From NCBI GenBank assembly GCA_033398695.1, contig CM065802.1, positions 168,945,965-169,009,964 of the forward strand: a DNA stretch of 64,000 nucleotides, given 5' to 3'. The position numbers and the translations under genes are program-made. Of the stretch, positions 36,135 through 48,313 are shown piece by piece; positions within the stretch are counted from its first letter, which is position 1; each line of letters begins with the position of its first letter. This stretch comes from Orobanche coerulescens (Eukaryota > Streptophyta > Magnoliopsida > Lamiales > Orobanchaceae). Under the pieces are notes generated by a model, which did not search any database, was not told the origin of the DNA, and saw only the letters and a list, made by a program, of their open reading frames with translations.

Positions 36135-36920
36135 GACATGGAAGTGACGGAAGATGACAGTGAGTATAGAACCAAAAGGCAGCCCTAACTTCTGCGTCCT
36201 TGACATGTAATGTTTTGAGGGAAATGAGTCCCCTTTTGCCTTCATCCAGTTCAACACAATTCCAGTAAAATCCACCTTGTCGTCCTTCAACACTTTGTAC
36301 ACCACATTTTTGTCCACTCCCACTAACTTGTGTTGGGTGTTAACCTTCGACATCAAGCACTTAGTGAGTGCGGACAACAACAAGCGAATGTGAATTCCAA
36401 AATCATTATTTTCGAAAACGTCATCTGTAACTTCGATGACAGTTTTCGAGCACAGAAAATCAGCGACATCTTTCTCAGACACAAGAGATTCTTCGTCAAT
36501 TGTTTTCCCACAGCAATCAAAACCATCCTTCGTCAAATCAATTAATTCGTGAAGTATTTTCGACGAAATCTTCACCACTGTTCCTTTCACCAAACTCCCG
36601 AGAACAAATCCACCATCACCGTCACCCAAAAGCAGATTGGCATAGATTTCGCGAACACAAGAAGGGTAAACGATTTCCTTGCACTCAACAAACCGGGCTA
36701 TCCATAAAGCTTCAAAAAACTCACGGATACTGACCTTTGCTCATTCGAGACTGCTGAGGTTGAAAAAATAGCAGTCGGTAAGATGCTCCTGAGGAAGAAT
36801 ATCGAAGAACACCTTTGATGCGGTGTAGGAGACAAAACGGGTAGCATCGTATTTAGCGTTGCGAGGGCGTTTTAGGTTTTTTTAGGATTTTTCCATGGGT
36901 TTGCATCCCTTGCTTGACAT
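36135..36920 (-). pseudogene. Copia 2 accessory ORF, N-terminal part
   Basis: The frame opens at an ATG at 36920 (MSSKGCKPMEKS), 115-150 bases downstream of a TATA-like site. Stops interrupt it in an A-rich run near 36880 and again near 36745. Between them it reads KYDATRFVSYTASKVFFDIL, and after the second stop REIYANLL, SLVKGTVVKISSKILHEL and LGLPFGSILTVIF. The arrangement matches the Athila-like accessory ORF (QEFYASAL, IIVRGITVDFS, then a leucine-rich helix), so both belong to the putative plant transposon protein family. It follows pol, where Sireviruses can carry an env-like ORF, but no membrane span is seen. The function is unknown. Confidence 0.7.
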
Positions 36921-37064
36921 GAATCTAGAAGAAATTTGAAGATTTGAGGGAGAAATCGGAAGTTGAGGATTCGGATTTAGCGGCTAGGTTTTTTTTTACT
37001 GAAAATGGGTTTATGCGTTTGCGTACATTAAGATAGAATGAAAGTATTTCTGGGTCGTACGGAG

Positions 37065-37275
37065 TTTATATAGTAAACTGAGTTTTAATTAGCGTACGCT
37101 AGAAATATAAGGTTAGCGTACGTTAGGTGAAAATAGGAAGCTCACTGAACTGTCCAGTAGCTGATTTGGAATATGAAGGGTTTTAATTAGCGCACGCAAA
37201 ACATAGACGGTTAGCGTATGCTATCGAAAACGATAATTAGCGCGTGTTAAGAAAAATGAAGCTAGCGTGCGCTAG
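37065..37275 (-). promoter_or_regulatory. Internal promoter-like block of copia 2: TATA and six TAGCG dyads
   Basis: On the minus strand CTATATAAA lies at 37065-37073. Upstream are six dyads: TAGCGTACGCTA near 37089, then near 37114, 37188, 37211, 37237 and 37262 (TAGCGTGCGCTAG), plus a partial GTCCAGTAGCT near 37153. The layout is that of the LTR promoter of the same element. It sits between the pol stop (37324) and the accessory ORF start (36920). A promoter role is inferred. Confidence 0.6.
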
Positions 37276-37323
37276 CGAATGGAGCGATTCAAGGATATTG
37301 ATTTCTTGAGTAGAAAACTTATT

Positions 37324-38940
37324 TCAAAAATTGTCTAGATGTCCCATACCAAGTTGTAAACGAATAGAATTAAACGATTCTTCGGGAAGAGGTTTTGTAA
37401 AAATATCAGAAAGTTGGTCCTTCATCCCGACAAAAATTAAACAGATATCTTTCTTCTGCACATGATCGCGTAGAAAGTGATGTCTAATGTCTATATGCTT
37501 AGTTCTATTGTGCAATACAGGATTTTTACTCAGATTAATCACACTGGTATTATCACATAGAATAGGGGTATTTTCAAAATATATGCCGTAGTCGTGGAGT
37601 TGATTTTTTATCCATAACACCTGAGCACAAGCGCTCCCTGCAGCAACATATTCGGCCTCAGCTGTAGACAATGCTACACTGGTTTGCTTTTTACTTCCCC
37701 AAGATATTAAGCATGATCCAATAAAATGGCACGTACCACTGGTACTCTTTGTATCAATCTTACATCCGCCGAAATCGGCGTCACTATATGCAATTAAATT
37801 AAAATCCAAGCAAGAAGGATACCATAGACCTAGTTCGATAGTTCCTTTTAAGTAAAGAAAAATGCGTTTACAAGCAATTAAATATGATTCCTTGGGATTA
37901 GATTGGAATCGAGCACATAAACATGTAGCAAATATTATGTCTGGCCTAGATGCAGTCAAATATAACAAAGATCCGATCATACCTCGATATAATTTTTGAT
38001 CTACGGATTTGCCATTTTCATCTTTTTCAAGCTTTAATGATGAAGACAATGGCGTTGAAATCACCTTGCGACTTTCCATTTTGAATTTCTTTAGGAGATC
38101 GTTTGAGTACTTCGTTTGATGGATAAAAATTCCATCTTCGCATTGCTTGATTTGAAGCCCGAGGAAGAATGTTAATTCTCCCATCATACTCATCTCGAAC
38201 TCTCCTTTCATAAGATTAGAGAAATCTTGGCACAAAGATTCGTTAGTAGCTCCAAATACAATGTCATCAACATAGATTTGGCAAACAAGTATATCATTAT
38301 TCAATATTTTCACAAACAAGTTATTATCGACTTTGCCTCTTTTATAGTCATTTGCAATTAAAAATTGACTTAAACGATCATACCATGCTCGGGGTGCTTG
38401 CTTCAACCCACAGAGTGCCTTGTTGAGCTTGTAGATGTGATCCGGAAATTAATGATCTTCAAAACCGGGAGGTTGCTTGACGTAGACTTCTTCTTGAATG
38501 TAGCCATTCAAGAATGCGCTTTTCAGATCCATTTGAAATAGTTTGATCTTTTTGTGGGCGGCAAATGCATATAACAAATAGATGGCTTCGAGTCGAGCCA
38601 CGGGAGCAAAACTTTCTTCATAATCAAGACCTTCTTCTTGATTATACCCTTGTGCGACCAAACGAGACTTATTTCAAATTGGATAACCGTCTTCGTCACT
38701 ATTAATTTTGTGCACCCATTTAGTTCGCATAATTGTTTTACATTTAGGAGCGGGAACAAAATTCCATACATTATTGTGCATGAATTGGACAAGCTCCTCT
38801 TGCATTGCCATCACCCAACTTTCATCATCAAGAACTTTGGATATATTCTTGGGAACTATTTCGGATACAAAAGCACAATGAGCCATAAATTTGGTGTTTC
38901 TCCTTCGGGTTTGAACACCGTCTTCAATGTTTCCAATCAC
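37324..38940 (-). pseudogene. Copia 2 pol: reverse transcriptase and RNase H
   Basis: Copies element RNA into DNA. Seen in order: the RT N-terminal block (WVMAMQEELVQFMHNNVW, TKWVHKIN), [27 protein letters not shown] with the first catalytic Asp, then LKQAPRAWYDRL and IYVDDIVFGA with the YVDD site. RNase H follows (YSDADFGGC, LSTAEAEYVA, KHIDIRHHFLRD). Two in-frame stops break the frame, a TGA near 38675 and a TAA near 38450, and a further stop lies near 38970 where this part joins the integrase frame. Catalytic residues are preserved, so the decay looks recent. Confidence 0.9.
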
Positions 38941-38970
38941 GAGATCCTTTGGATGGTCTTTGTTGTTCTT

Positions 38971-40352
38971 CTAATCTTTCGGTAAATCAACGATTGTGTT
39001 CGTTTCGATTTCCGAAATTTTCTTCACTTCGGTTGAGGGATCCGGAAAAGCACCTGCATCATCAAAATATTCTACCTTTCTCGGGGGTGAGATCATATCA
39101 TTGAATTTAACATGAATGGATTCTTCAACTTTATTCGTTCTAATGTTATAAACGCAATATGCTTTGCTATTTGTGCAATAACCAAGAAATATTCCACAGT
39201 CAGATTTAGCATCAAACTTGCCCAAGTTATCCTTACCACTGTTTAAGATAAATACATAGCAACCAAAAGGATGAAAATAAGCTATATTTGGCTTTTTGCC
39301 CTTCCATAATTCATATGGGGTTTTAAGATGAGTTCTACGAACATAAACCCGATTGATCACATAGCATGCCGTAAAGATTGCTTCGGCCCAAAAGTATCGT
39401 GGAAGAGAGTATTCATTAAGCATAGTCCTCGACATTTCTTCCAAAGATCGATTTTTCCTTTCAACAACCCCATTTTTTTGAGGCGTTCTAGGACCCGAAA
39501 AATTATGGTTAATCCCGTATTTGTCACATAAGAGTTCAAATGGAGTGCAATCAAATTCACCTCCGTGATCGGTGCGAATAGAGATTATGGAGAGATTTTT
39601 CGCATTTGATACCAAACGACACCATTTAGAAAACTCGGAAAATGCATCATCCTTATGCGCTAAAAATCTAACCCAAGTAAATCGAGAGAAATCATCAATA
39701 ATAACCAAAGTGTAAAGCTTGCCATTTAATCTAACATGTCTAGATGGTCCAATCAAATCCATATGCACAAGTTCAAGAACGCGACTAGTGGAAACCTCGA
39801 ATTTTGGTTTAAAAGATTCTCGAGTGTGTTTCCCTTTTATACATGATTCACACAAATGCTTTCTATCAAACTTGAGTTTGGGCAATCCACGAACAAGGTC
39901 GTGTCTAGATAAAAAGGAAATAATAGGTAAAGATGTATGCCCCAATTTTCGATGCCATAAATATGCATTATCATCCAAACTAATAAAACATTTTTCATTG
40001 AATGAATTTTTATCATTAAGATCAACAATGTAGATGTTTCCACATCTCAAACCGATGAATGAAATTTTATTATTTCTAAATGCCGTGCAATGAGTTTGCT
40101 CGAAGAGAATTTTAAAACCTTCATCGCAAAGTTGTGAAACGCTAAGAAGATTATGATGCAAACCTTCAACAAACAATACTTTGTTGATAGAGGGTGAAGG
40201 TTCCTTACCGACTTTACCGATGCCTTTGATTTTTCCCTTTTGATTGTCCCCAAAGGTCACATGTCCTTGTTCTTGATATTCGAGGTCATAAATAAGTCCT
40301 CGGAGCCACACATGTGCCTTGAGCATCCGCTATCAATGTACCACTTGCTTTT
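38971..40352 (-). pseudogene. Copia 2 pol: protease and integrase
   Basis: Protease is marked by WYIDSGCSRHM near 40325-40352. A frameshift just downstream puts the rest in the 451-codon frame. The GAG-pre-integrase zinc site is present (WHRKLGHTSL ... CESCIKGKH). The integrase core has D in HMDLIGPSR, D in RTDHGGEF and E in NGVVERKNRS, and the distal part has FWAEAI and the GYCTNSKAYCVYN region. All catalytic residues are retained. The order protease, integrase, RT is diagnostic for Ty1/copia. Confidence 0.9.
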
Positions 40353-40367
40353 CCTTGGTGTCAGTAC

Positions 40368-41423
40368 CTAGATATTGCTTTCGGAGTCGAGTGACATGAA
40401 TGTGAGATTCGCATCTAGAGATCTTTCAATCTCCTCCTCGTCATCACTCCACCAAGTGATTAGGACCTCCTTCTTTTTGAATATTTCCATTTGAGGCTTT
40501 GAAGAGGATCCTCGGCATTCTTTGGCATAGTGACCGGCTTGACTACATTTCCGACAATTATTGTCTAACTTCTTTATAGGAGCATAACCACTCTTCTTTT
40601 GCTCCGGTTTTCCATCCCGACCAAGAAAACTTCGCCTCTTTTGAATTAGGCTTTTATACCTTCTAAAGTTCTTGGCGTAGAGAGCAAGTTCCTCATTGTC
40701 TTCATCTTCGGGAACATCTTCCTCAACATCGCTATCAACATTGAATGCGACTACTCTTTCCCAAGGTTTTGGTTTAGTACCTCTAAACTTGAGAAAGATC
40801 TCATAGTTGATGAGTGACCCGATGAGGGCACTAAACTCAAGTTTGTTGAGATCCTTGGATTCCAGAATTGCAGTAACCGTAGCATCCCATTCTCGTGGTA
40901 ACGAGCGAAGAATTTTCTTGGCTTTGTCACTGCTCGATATAGGCTTTCCGAAAGATGCAAGACCATTGGTTATAGCCGAAAATCGATCCAACATATTTGT
41001 GATCGTTTCCTCGTCTTTCATGGAGAAGAGTTCGTAGTCATGAAGTAGCATGTTGATTTTGGTCTCCTTGACTTGGGTAGTTCCCTCATGAGTGACTTCG
41101 AGAATTTCCCAAATTTCCTTTGCGCTTTCGTAGGACGATATCCTATTGAGTTCTTCGGGATTAAGGGCGCAATAGAGATGTTGAGTAGCTCATGAGTTGA
41201 CGTGTGTGTTCCTCCAATCCTCGTCATTGAATTTGTCGAACTTTTTCAACGATCCATCCTCTTTCTTAACAACCTTCGGACCAAGAGCAATAACTTTCCA
41301 AATTTCAATATCGTAGGCTTGAACGAAGATAGCCATTTTCTTTTTCCATGTCATGAAATTGGAACCGTCGAAGAAGGGAGGACGGTTGAGAGCATTTCCT
41401 TCGATTTGGCCAAGAAGTGCCAT
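40368..41423 (-). pseudogene. Copia 2 gag
   Basis: It begins MALLGQIEGNALNRPPFFDG, then FMTWKKKMAIFVQAYDIEIW and LRSLPREWDATV, a plant copia gag pattern. An acidic segment follows (DSDVEEDVPEDEDNEE), then an intact CCHC knuckle CRKCSQAGHYAKEC. One TGA stop lies near 41190 (after THVNS), and the open frame otherwise continues. It is homologous to the gag of copia 1 but better preserved. A stop near 40370 separates it from pol. Confidence 0.88.
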
Positions 41424-41470
41424 TTGCCGATCTTTTTCCCTTAGGTGGTTAAACCTTTAAAAAGAGACCC

Positions 41471-41484
41471 GCTCCGATACCAAC
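41471..41484 (-). other. Copia 2 primer binding site
   Basis: Minus strand GTTGGTATCGGAGC immediately after the 5' LTR, the initiator tRNA-Met type with one change. Confidence 0.88.
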
Positions 41485-43030
41485 TGAAGAGATAAATTTA
41501 CCACTAGAAGGGGGGTTGAATAGTGGTAATGCGGAATATCGAACTTTGTTGCGAATAAATGAGAATAGTGCGGAAAATAAAAGACTCAAAGATTTATAGA
41601 GGTTCGGCAACTTGCCTACGTCCTCTCTCCGACTTCTTTTTCTATTGGCTCAAGAACAACCACAAACTTGACTTGTCTTCGATCGGTTCGAGTACACAAC
41701 CATTACAACCGCTTGTCTTCTATTGGTCCAAGCTCAACCACTCTCAAAATTTAAACTTTGTTTATCTAGTGTTCTATAGGAACTAGATAATCCTCACTTA
41801 CGAATATAGGAGTATAATCCTAACAATGCCGGATCAAAGATCCTAATAACACCGGATTAGTGACTCTTGATGCGTTTCTCTAAAGCTCAAGTATGAGTGA
41901 TGCAACACTCACAACCAAATGAAAGAATACAAAGTATAATAAATATTACAAGGTATATCACTCTTTGTATCTTTCTTCTCACAACATAAAATGCAATAAA
42001 AGATATGAAACTGAGCTCAAGTATGCTTTGATTGCTTGTATGCTTGTGTGCTTGTATGCTTGAAGTTGTGTATTTGATACCCAAGTCCTATGGGTATTTA
42101 TAGGTGTCAACCATTCTTCAAATACTGAATTTTGTATTATTAGCGTGCACTAATAATACCTTCTAGCGTGCGCAATCGTCTTTGACTTGGCCTTTCTGAA
42201 TGGTCACAAAAAGTTTTCCAATGGTAAAATTGTATGGCTAGCGTGCGCTAGTCATGTACTCGTAGCGTGCGTTATCGGTTGGTCAATAAGTCTTCAATCT
42301 TGACTCTGAAAGTGTTGGTTTGTCTCCCCAACGTCTCTTTATCCAACGGCTAAATTTGAACTTAGCGTGCGCTAGCAATCATGCATAGCGTGCGCTAGTA
42401 ATATTTAATTCCATCATTTCCCAGATTTCACGGATCTTCTTTGACTCCTGTGTTTCCAACGGTAGAAAATCCAACGGTAAGCTGTTGACTGAATTAGCGT
42501 GCACTAATGATTATGAATAGCGTGCGCTATATATTTTCTTCAGTAACATACGTTACCCTGTGTAGCGTACGTAAATATCTTCTCATTTTGAGTCCATTGA
42601 CTACTGGACTACTAACCATGTTATCTGGTAGTGTGCGCAAGATATGTGGAGTAACATGCGTTAAGTCCTTGTAGTAGCGTACGTAGATAATTGTACGTAG
42701 CATGCGCAAGTTCTTTTCCTTTTTCTTTCCAGACCTCACTGTCATCTGACTTGTGATGCGATAGCGTGCGTTAATAATGTTGTATAGCGTGCGCTAAATT
42801 TAGTAATTTAGCGTGCGCAAATGTTGGAGATCTTGTGTGCGCTATCCATTAGGTAACTTCACTGGGCTGCAGATGAGTTGTCTTGCCTGTGTAAAATCCT
42901 CAATAGCATGCGCTACTCTGGTATAGGTAGCGTGCGCTAAGTCCATTTTGCTTCTTCAATATAACAACGTGCTGAGATCTATTTAAATGTTTTGAATGCA
43001 ATTATCATCAAAATACTTTTTGAGTCAACA
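41485..43030 (-). repeat. Copia 2 right (5') LTR
   Basis: TGAAGAGATAAATTTACC to TTGAGTCAACA. It is slightly longer than the left LTR because of extra sequence with two more dyads near 42740-42800. The TATA box is at 42095-42103 and dyads at about 42140-42930. The 18-base palindrome seen in the left LTR is disrupted here near 42593. Confidence 0.93.
42095..42930 (-). promoter_or_regulatory. Copia 2 right LTR promoter: TATA box and TAGCGTGCGCTA array
   Basis: CTATAAATA (minus strand) at 42095-42103 with dyads upstream, several with one-base changes such as TAGCGTGCACTA. Confidence 0.72.
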
Positions 43031-44026
43031 ACTTGTTTATCGATTTTATTTCATCCGGAACATGATTTTTGATTTCCTTGAGAATCCCTTGGTCCTTTGT
43101 TGTTCTTCATGTCAATTTGGGTTTCGTTTAGTGTTGTTGATTCGTGGTAATGTCATTGTTGTAGTGTTCGTGGGGCTGTCGAGTTTCTGGTCATTCTTGG
43201 AAGTTCAGGGGCTGCTCGGCCGCATCCATTCATTGTTCCATTGTTCGTCTGTTAATAATCGAGGCAAGTATTCCTATACATACGATTTATATTGTGTGAA
43301 TTGAGATTGTATAATGAATTTGTGATGATTATTCATTTTTGTTGATTTTGTATGATATGGGTCGTTATAGATGTTATGTTAAGTTATAGTCGCCTTGTTA
43401 CTTGTCGTACAGGCACGTCAATAGAAAAGTGATGTCGGTTAGATAGTATGTTTAGATGTGTGTTATGATGTATATGTGATCACTGAGTGTGTGAATAGGA
43501 TTGGGTGTTATAGAGTTGGGTTGGTAGTAATGGTTTGATGGGTTGTTGTACCTGTTGATGTGTAGGGATGCATCTATAATTGTTAGGTTTTTGCTAAGCT
43601 GCATTAGTCATAGTTATGTGTCGGGTAAATGGCCACATCTAGCAAGTGCCTTGACTATATATATTGTGACTAACAATCGAGACATGTAGTTTTGTAAACG
43701 TGTGTGTGTGTGTTGTTGTTCTTCCACCCGGGTAGGGTCGATGGGGCCTCTGGGGTCTGATACTAATGGGTACAGCTGCGGAACTGGTTTCCCACCTGGG
43801 GAGGGTCCGATGGGGCCTCTAGGGGCCGATACTAATGGGTACGGTCATGGGTTATCAAGTGTGGTTTTCATCACGATGATGATATTTGATGTTTTCGATA
43901 ATTATGATATGTCCGGAATATCACAACGTTTTGTTCTCGTTGTTGAGATACTTTATATATAGGATTTTGGTACTTGACTAGAATGGCACTAGAATATGTG
44001 TTGTATGTGTTTTATTCCTAGGTTGC
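43031..44026 (+). mobile_element. Element F 5' LTR, second fragment
   Basis: Between copia 2 and gypsy C. It contains CGAGGCAAGTATTCC, the reverse of the conserved TACTTGCCTCG of the minus-strand gypsy LTRs, which supports plus orientation. Two tandem units lie at 43725-43850 (CGATGGGGCCTC and GATACTAATGGGTAC in each). Confidence 0.65.
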
Positions 44027-46387
44027 TGTAACACCCCGAGATATACGGAATAATTACAGCGCCGTAAACCCTTTAGATAAGGATTTACAAGGCTAAATTT
44101 AAAAGAAGTGTAAAAATAATCCAATCGAACAACTGAAGTTCAAATACAGATTTGATTCAACCGATCAAATGAGTTAACTTATACAACCATATCGAAATGA
44201 CCTTATTAAAACAGATGTACTCGAGTACTAAACGAACCAAGAAGACAAATCGCAATAACAATAACATCAACCACATCACTGAGCCATTTCATCGTCTCCG
44301 ATGCTGTGGTTGCCTCCCGCTCCTCGGCTACGAACATCAAAACAATGTCCACCCCGAAGGGTTAGCAAAACAATGCTAGTACAAGTATCATCATACAATA
44401 AATCATCAAAGCATCATAAAACATGCAAAACGGACTTCCGCCAGGAATCCAACGATGCGAATCCTCACGATTCCATCAACACAATACAGGTAATCCGGCG
44501 ATCCAGGCGCCCTTGGTATAGATCCCCATGATGATCCCGTCGGACCAACGCATGGTGGAAAACCCGTCCAACGATCCAGCGCCCTCAGCATAGATCCCCA
44601 TGATGATCCCGTCGGACCAACGCATGGTGGACATTCGATCCAGCGCCCTCAGCATAGATCCTCATGATCCCCTCGGATCATTTATACCATAAATCAATCA
44701 ACTATGCATACACATATGCATTTCAATATGTTCATCAATACGAACAAATAACAACGAATATCAAGAGAATTTTCAGAAATACATCTCATATTCAACAATA
44801 TGAACAAAACCACAAGCATGATCAAAGTTTCAATATAAATTGAACTCGACATATGATACTTGCCTCGAAAATGGCAAGGACGAAACACTTCAATGATCTC
44901 GACACACTCGAAGGCCGCCTCCTTCGATCAACGTAACAAGCCCGAACCTTAACAAAAGGAATGATATACAAATCATCTCAAGTCGAACGATGGCCTAACA
45001 ATTCGGTCTACGGCCGAAAAGCTCAAAATAAACAATCTGCCTGGACTGCTTAGCGTACGCTACGTACTCTACGTAACGTGCGCTAAGCCGGCCTGTTAGC
45101 GTACGCTATCGTGTAAGACTAGCGTGCGCTAGCCACAAACTGCCAGTTTGAACCGGCTGATACATAACGCACGCTACATACGTATTGTGCGTTAACTGAA
45201 CCCCGATAGCGCACGTTAACTCACATATGTTAGCGTGCGCTAATCTTGCATGGCAGAATACTGCTAACAGAAAAACTGGGTTGAAAGGTGGTGAATTTCA
45301 TGAACTCTATGGTGATAATACAAATTACCCTCGGGCATATCATGCTAATAAGGTTTGTGGAAGTTCTATGATTATGAGATACAAATATACGGATAATTAT
45401 CTCAACATCATAACTCATCCAAGATCTTCAAGAAATACTCTAAGTTCCGATTATTCCAAGTCCCAAAACATATGATTCCTTACGTAAAACTTACGAACTA
45501 GGTAATCTTCATATACTGGTCGATTGGTTTTGAAGATACATAACACGCTCAGGAATCCACATACTAAAAGGTTCAATGGATCATACGATGAATAAGTGTC
45601 GAAATGTCGAAAATATCCTTCTAACACAAGATGTACGACTAAAAACGAATCTAACTGACTAGATGAACATGATCAACATCCTTTAGAACACTACTAGTAT
45701 TGGTGAAGAATCACCTACCTCAAGGTAGTGAAGAACACGGAGGAAATTGAAGCAATCCAACACCGAAAGCTTGAACACCAATCTCCAATGATAAACGATC
45801 TTCAATCACGAACTAGGATGTTGATATGAAGTGTTTAGGATGAAGGAAGTTATGTTCTAAGTGTAAGAATTCGGGTAAAGGTAGAAGAAAGAACTGAAAT
45901 CACGAATAGGATGCTGTCCTATTTATAAGAAATGGCTATTAGCGCGCGCTAGTACCTGCTCGTAGCGTGCGCTAATGGCTCACTGTCTTAACTGTACTCA
46001 GCACTTAGCGTGCGCTACGCATATACCTGTAACGTGCGCTAAGGCGTTGACTTGGATTTTCCCGAAAGCCGTCCAGGTTCATCCCGACACGATCCGACAG
46101 GGGTCCCCCGACCAGATCTCACCTACCGCACGTCTCAATCAAATTGACCACACATAGCGTGCGCTAATGACCCTCAGTAGTGTGCGCTATGAATCAACGT
46201 TAGCGCACGCTAAACATAGCCGATAGCGTGCGCTACATGCGCAGAATTACAATCTTTAAATCACAAACACGAAACTATACGCTCGACAACATCGAATTAT
46301 GAAATACGGAGAATAGTACTCAGACAAAAGTACAATCATTACAATATCACAAGTTCCAATTACATAACAGAAATCTCGGGTATTACA
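44027..46387 (-). repeat. Gypsy C left (3') LTR, complete
   Basis: TGTAACACCCC to GGGTATTACA, 2.36 kb. Two to three tandem units of about 70 bp lie at 44500-44678 (GATCCAGCGCCCTCAGCATA in the later ones). Dyad clusters are at 45050-45245 and 45935-46240. Confidence 0.93.
45920..46240 (-). promoter_or_regulatory. Gypsy C LTR promoter: TATA box and TAGCGTGCGCTA array
   Basis: CTTATAAATAGG (minus strand) at about 45919-45929, with TAGCGCGCGCTA at 45936 and further TAGCGTGCGCTA-type dyads to 46240. This is the same dyad as in the copia LTRs, although this is a Ty3/gypsy element. A second cluster lies downstream of the start site at 45050-45245. The partial right LTR repeats the layout, with its TATA at 49819-49828. 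Confidence 0.75.
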
Positions 46388-46422
46388 TCCTTCCTCCCTA
46401 AAAAGAAGTTTCGTCCCGAAAC

Positions 46423-47510
46423 TTAAGATGAAAACAACTTCGGATATCTAGTCTTCATACTGTCCTCCGTTTCCCAAGTGGCCTCTTCGACTCCATGTCG
46501 TGACCATTTTACTTTAACCAAGTGTATTGGTTTATTCTTCAATTGTTTGATCCGGCTCTCAAGTATCTTGATTGGTCTTTCTTTGAAGGTGCCATCATTA
46601 GCTATCTCGATCTCGTCGAAATCAATGACGTGACTGGGGTCCGGTACATACTTCCGCAATTGGGATACGTGAAACACATTGTGAACGTGACTCAGCGATG
46701 GCGGTAAGGCCAACCTGTATGCTAAATCTCCAACTCTCTCGAGGATCTCAAATGGTCCGATATATCTCGGACTAAGCTTGCCTCTCCTCCCAAAACGGAA
46801 AATCCCTCGTGTAGGAGACACCTTCAATAGTACATGGTCTCCAGCGTCGAACTCTAGAGGCGGACGACGTACATCCGCATAAGACTTCGCCGACTGCGGG
46901 CGTCAGCGGTCTCTCTCGAATCAAGGCTATCTTCTCTTGAGTCTGAATAATCAATTCGGTTCCGTCCGATCAAATCAGAAGAATCATCCCAACATAGGGG
47001 TGATCGGCACCTTCTCCGTACAAAGCTTGAAAAGGTGACATCTAAATTGAAGCATTCAAACTATTAATGTAGGTGAATTCAACTAATGGCAAATGAACTT
47101 CCCAATCGGTTGACCAATCCAAAGCACGGGCTCTAAGCATGTCTTCTACGATTTGAATAGTCCTTTCGGACCGACCGTCCGTTGGGGATGATAAGTCATG
47201 CTAAAGTTGAGCTCGATCCCTAGAGCCCCGTGAATCGCTTTCGAAGTGTGACACGAAGCGACCATCTCGATCCGAAATAATGGTCCTCGGCGTCCCATGC
47301 AATCTGACTATCTCCGCAATAAATACTCGTGCCAATCTCTCGGGTCCCCATGTATCTTTAATTCCTAGGAAATGAGCCGACTTGGTTAGTCGATCAACTA
47401 CAACCCAAATCATGTTCATTCCCGTTCTAGTCCTTGGCATACTGGTGATGAAATCCATCGAGATGTCCTCCCACTTCCATTCAGGGATCGGAAGCGGCTT
47501 TAACATTCTG
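46423..47510 (-). pseudogene. Gypsy C integrase and chromodomain-like C-terminus
   Basis: The integrase core starts near 47500 with DISMDFITSMPRTRTG and VVVDRLTKSAHFLG, and continues to SDRDGRFVSHF, giving two of the three catalytic acidic residues. Small indels disrupt the frame from about 47230 to 46950. The last open part has the GPY/F motif (RYIGPFEILERVG), a FHVSQLRKYVPDPSHVIDF stretch and a chromodomain-like end (LVKVKWSRHGVEEATWE). Chromodomains in this family target integration to modified chromatin. A TAG stop separates this part from the RNase H frame at about 47519. Confidence 0.85.
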
Positions 47511-47518
47511 GCAGGTCG

Positions 47519-48292
47519 CTAATGTTCAATCTTAACCTGCTGACAAGTAAAACACTTCGAAACGTACTCTGCTACATCCTTCTTCATATTCCCCCACCAG
47601 AAGTTTTGCTTTAAATCCTTATACATCTTACTACTGCCTGGGTGAATAGAATAGGGCGCGTTATGAGCTTCCTTCAAAATTGTCCGTCTCAAATCATCAT
47701 CCTTGGGAACGCAAAGTCGACTCTGAAATCTCAGAACTCCATCGTCTTGTATCACGAATCCTGGGGCTTTTCCCTTCTTTACTTCATCACATAATCGAAG
47801 GATCAGAGAATCGTTCAATTGTTTAGACTTGATCTCCTTGACTAGTGATGAAGTCAGTTCCATCACATAAAGTTGCCCTTGGATTCCTGGTGCCCATACT
47901 TCAATCCCTTCGCGGATCAGTTCTCGTTGAATACTGGTTTGGAACATAAGTGCTTCGAACACTCGAAGAGAAACAGGTTTACGGCTCAAAGCATCGGCTA
48001 CTACGTTTACTTTCCCCGGATGATAGAGAATCTCCATGTCGTAGTCCTTGATCAATTCCAGCCACCTTCTCTGCCTCATGTTTAATTCTCTGTGACTGAA
48101 GATGTACTTGAGGCTCTTATGATTTGTAAAGATCTGACAATGAGTGCCGTACAAATAATGTCGCCAAATTTTCAAGGCAAAGACCACAGCTGCTAGCTCC
48201 AGATCATGAGTAGGGTAATTAATCTCGTATGGTTTCAATTGCCGAGAAGCATAAGCAATCACTTTATCCTTCTGCATCAACACACAACCCAA
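47519..48292 (-). pseudogene. Gypsy C RNase H and integrase zinc finger
   Basis: It follows RT after a TAA stop in the RNase H start near 48317. Seen: [49 protein letters not shown] and the VVADALSR end of RNase H. Then comes the H2C2 finger of integrase (H in [20 protein letters not shown]). RNase H removes the RNA template. The frame is open between two nonsense codons. Confidence 0.88.
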
Positions 48293-48313
48293 ACCCTGAT
48301 TTGAAGCGTCGCT

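Larger units (their letters stand above)
31139..43030 (-). mobile_element. Copia 2: Sirevirus-like Ty1/copia element with accessory 3' ORF
   Basis: LTRs of 1.49 and 1.55 kb flank gag and pol on the minus strand, then an internal promoter-like block and an accessory ORF before the 3' LTR. The target duplication is ACTCG (31134-31138) against ACTTG (43031-43035), one mismatch. The primer site is at 41471-41484, and the polypurine tract (AAAAAGGGGGAGAT) abuts the left LTR. A long coding or spacer region between pol and the 3' LTR is a known Sirevirus trait. A solo gypsy LTR (G) splits the accessory ORF. Stops and shifts in pol mean this copy is not autonomous as read. Confidence 0.92.

Noticed and set aside
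37324..41423. Treating the copia 2 gag and pol as an intact autonomous polyprotein
   Set aside because: In-frame stops near 41190, 40370, 38970, 38675 and 38450 and a frameshift near the protease break it as read.
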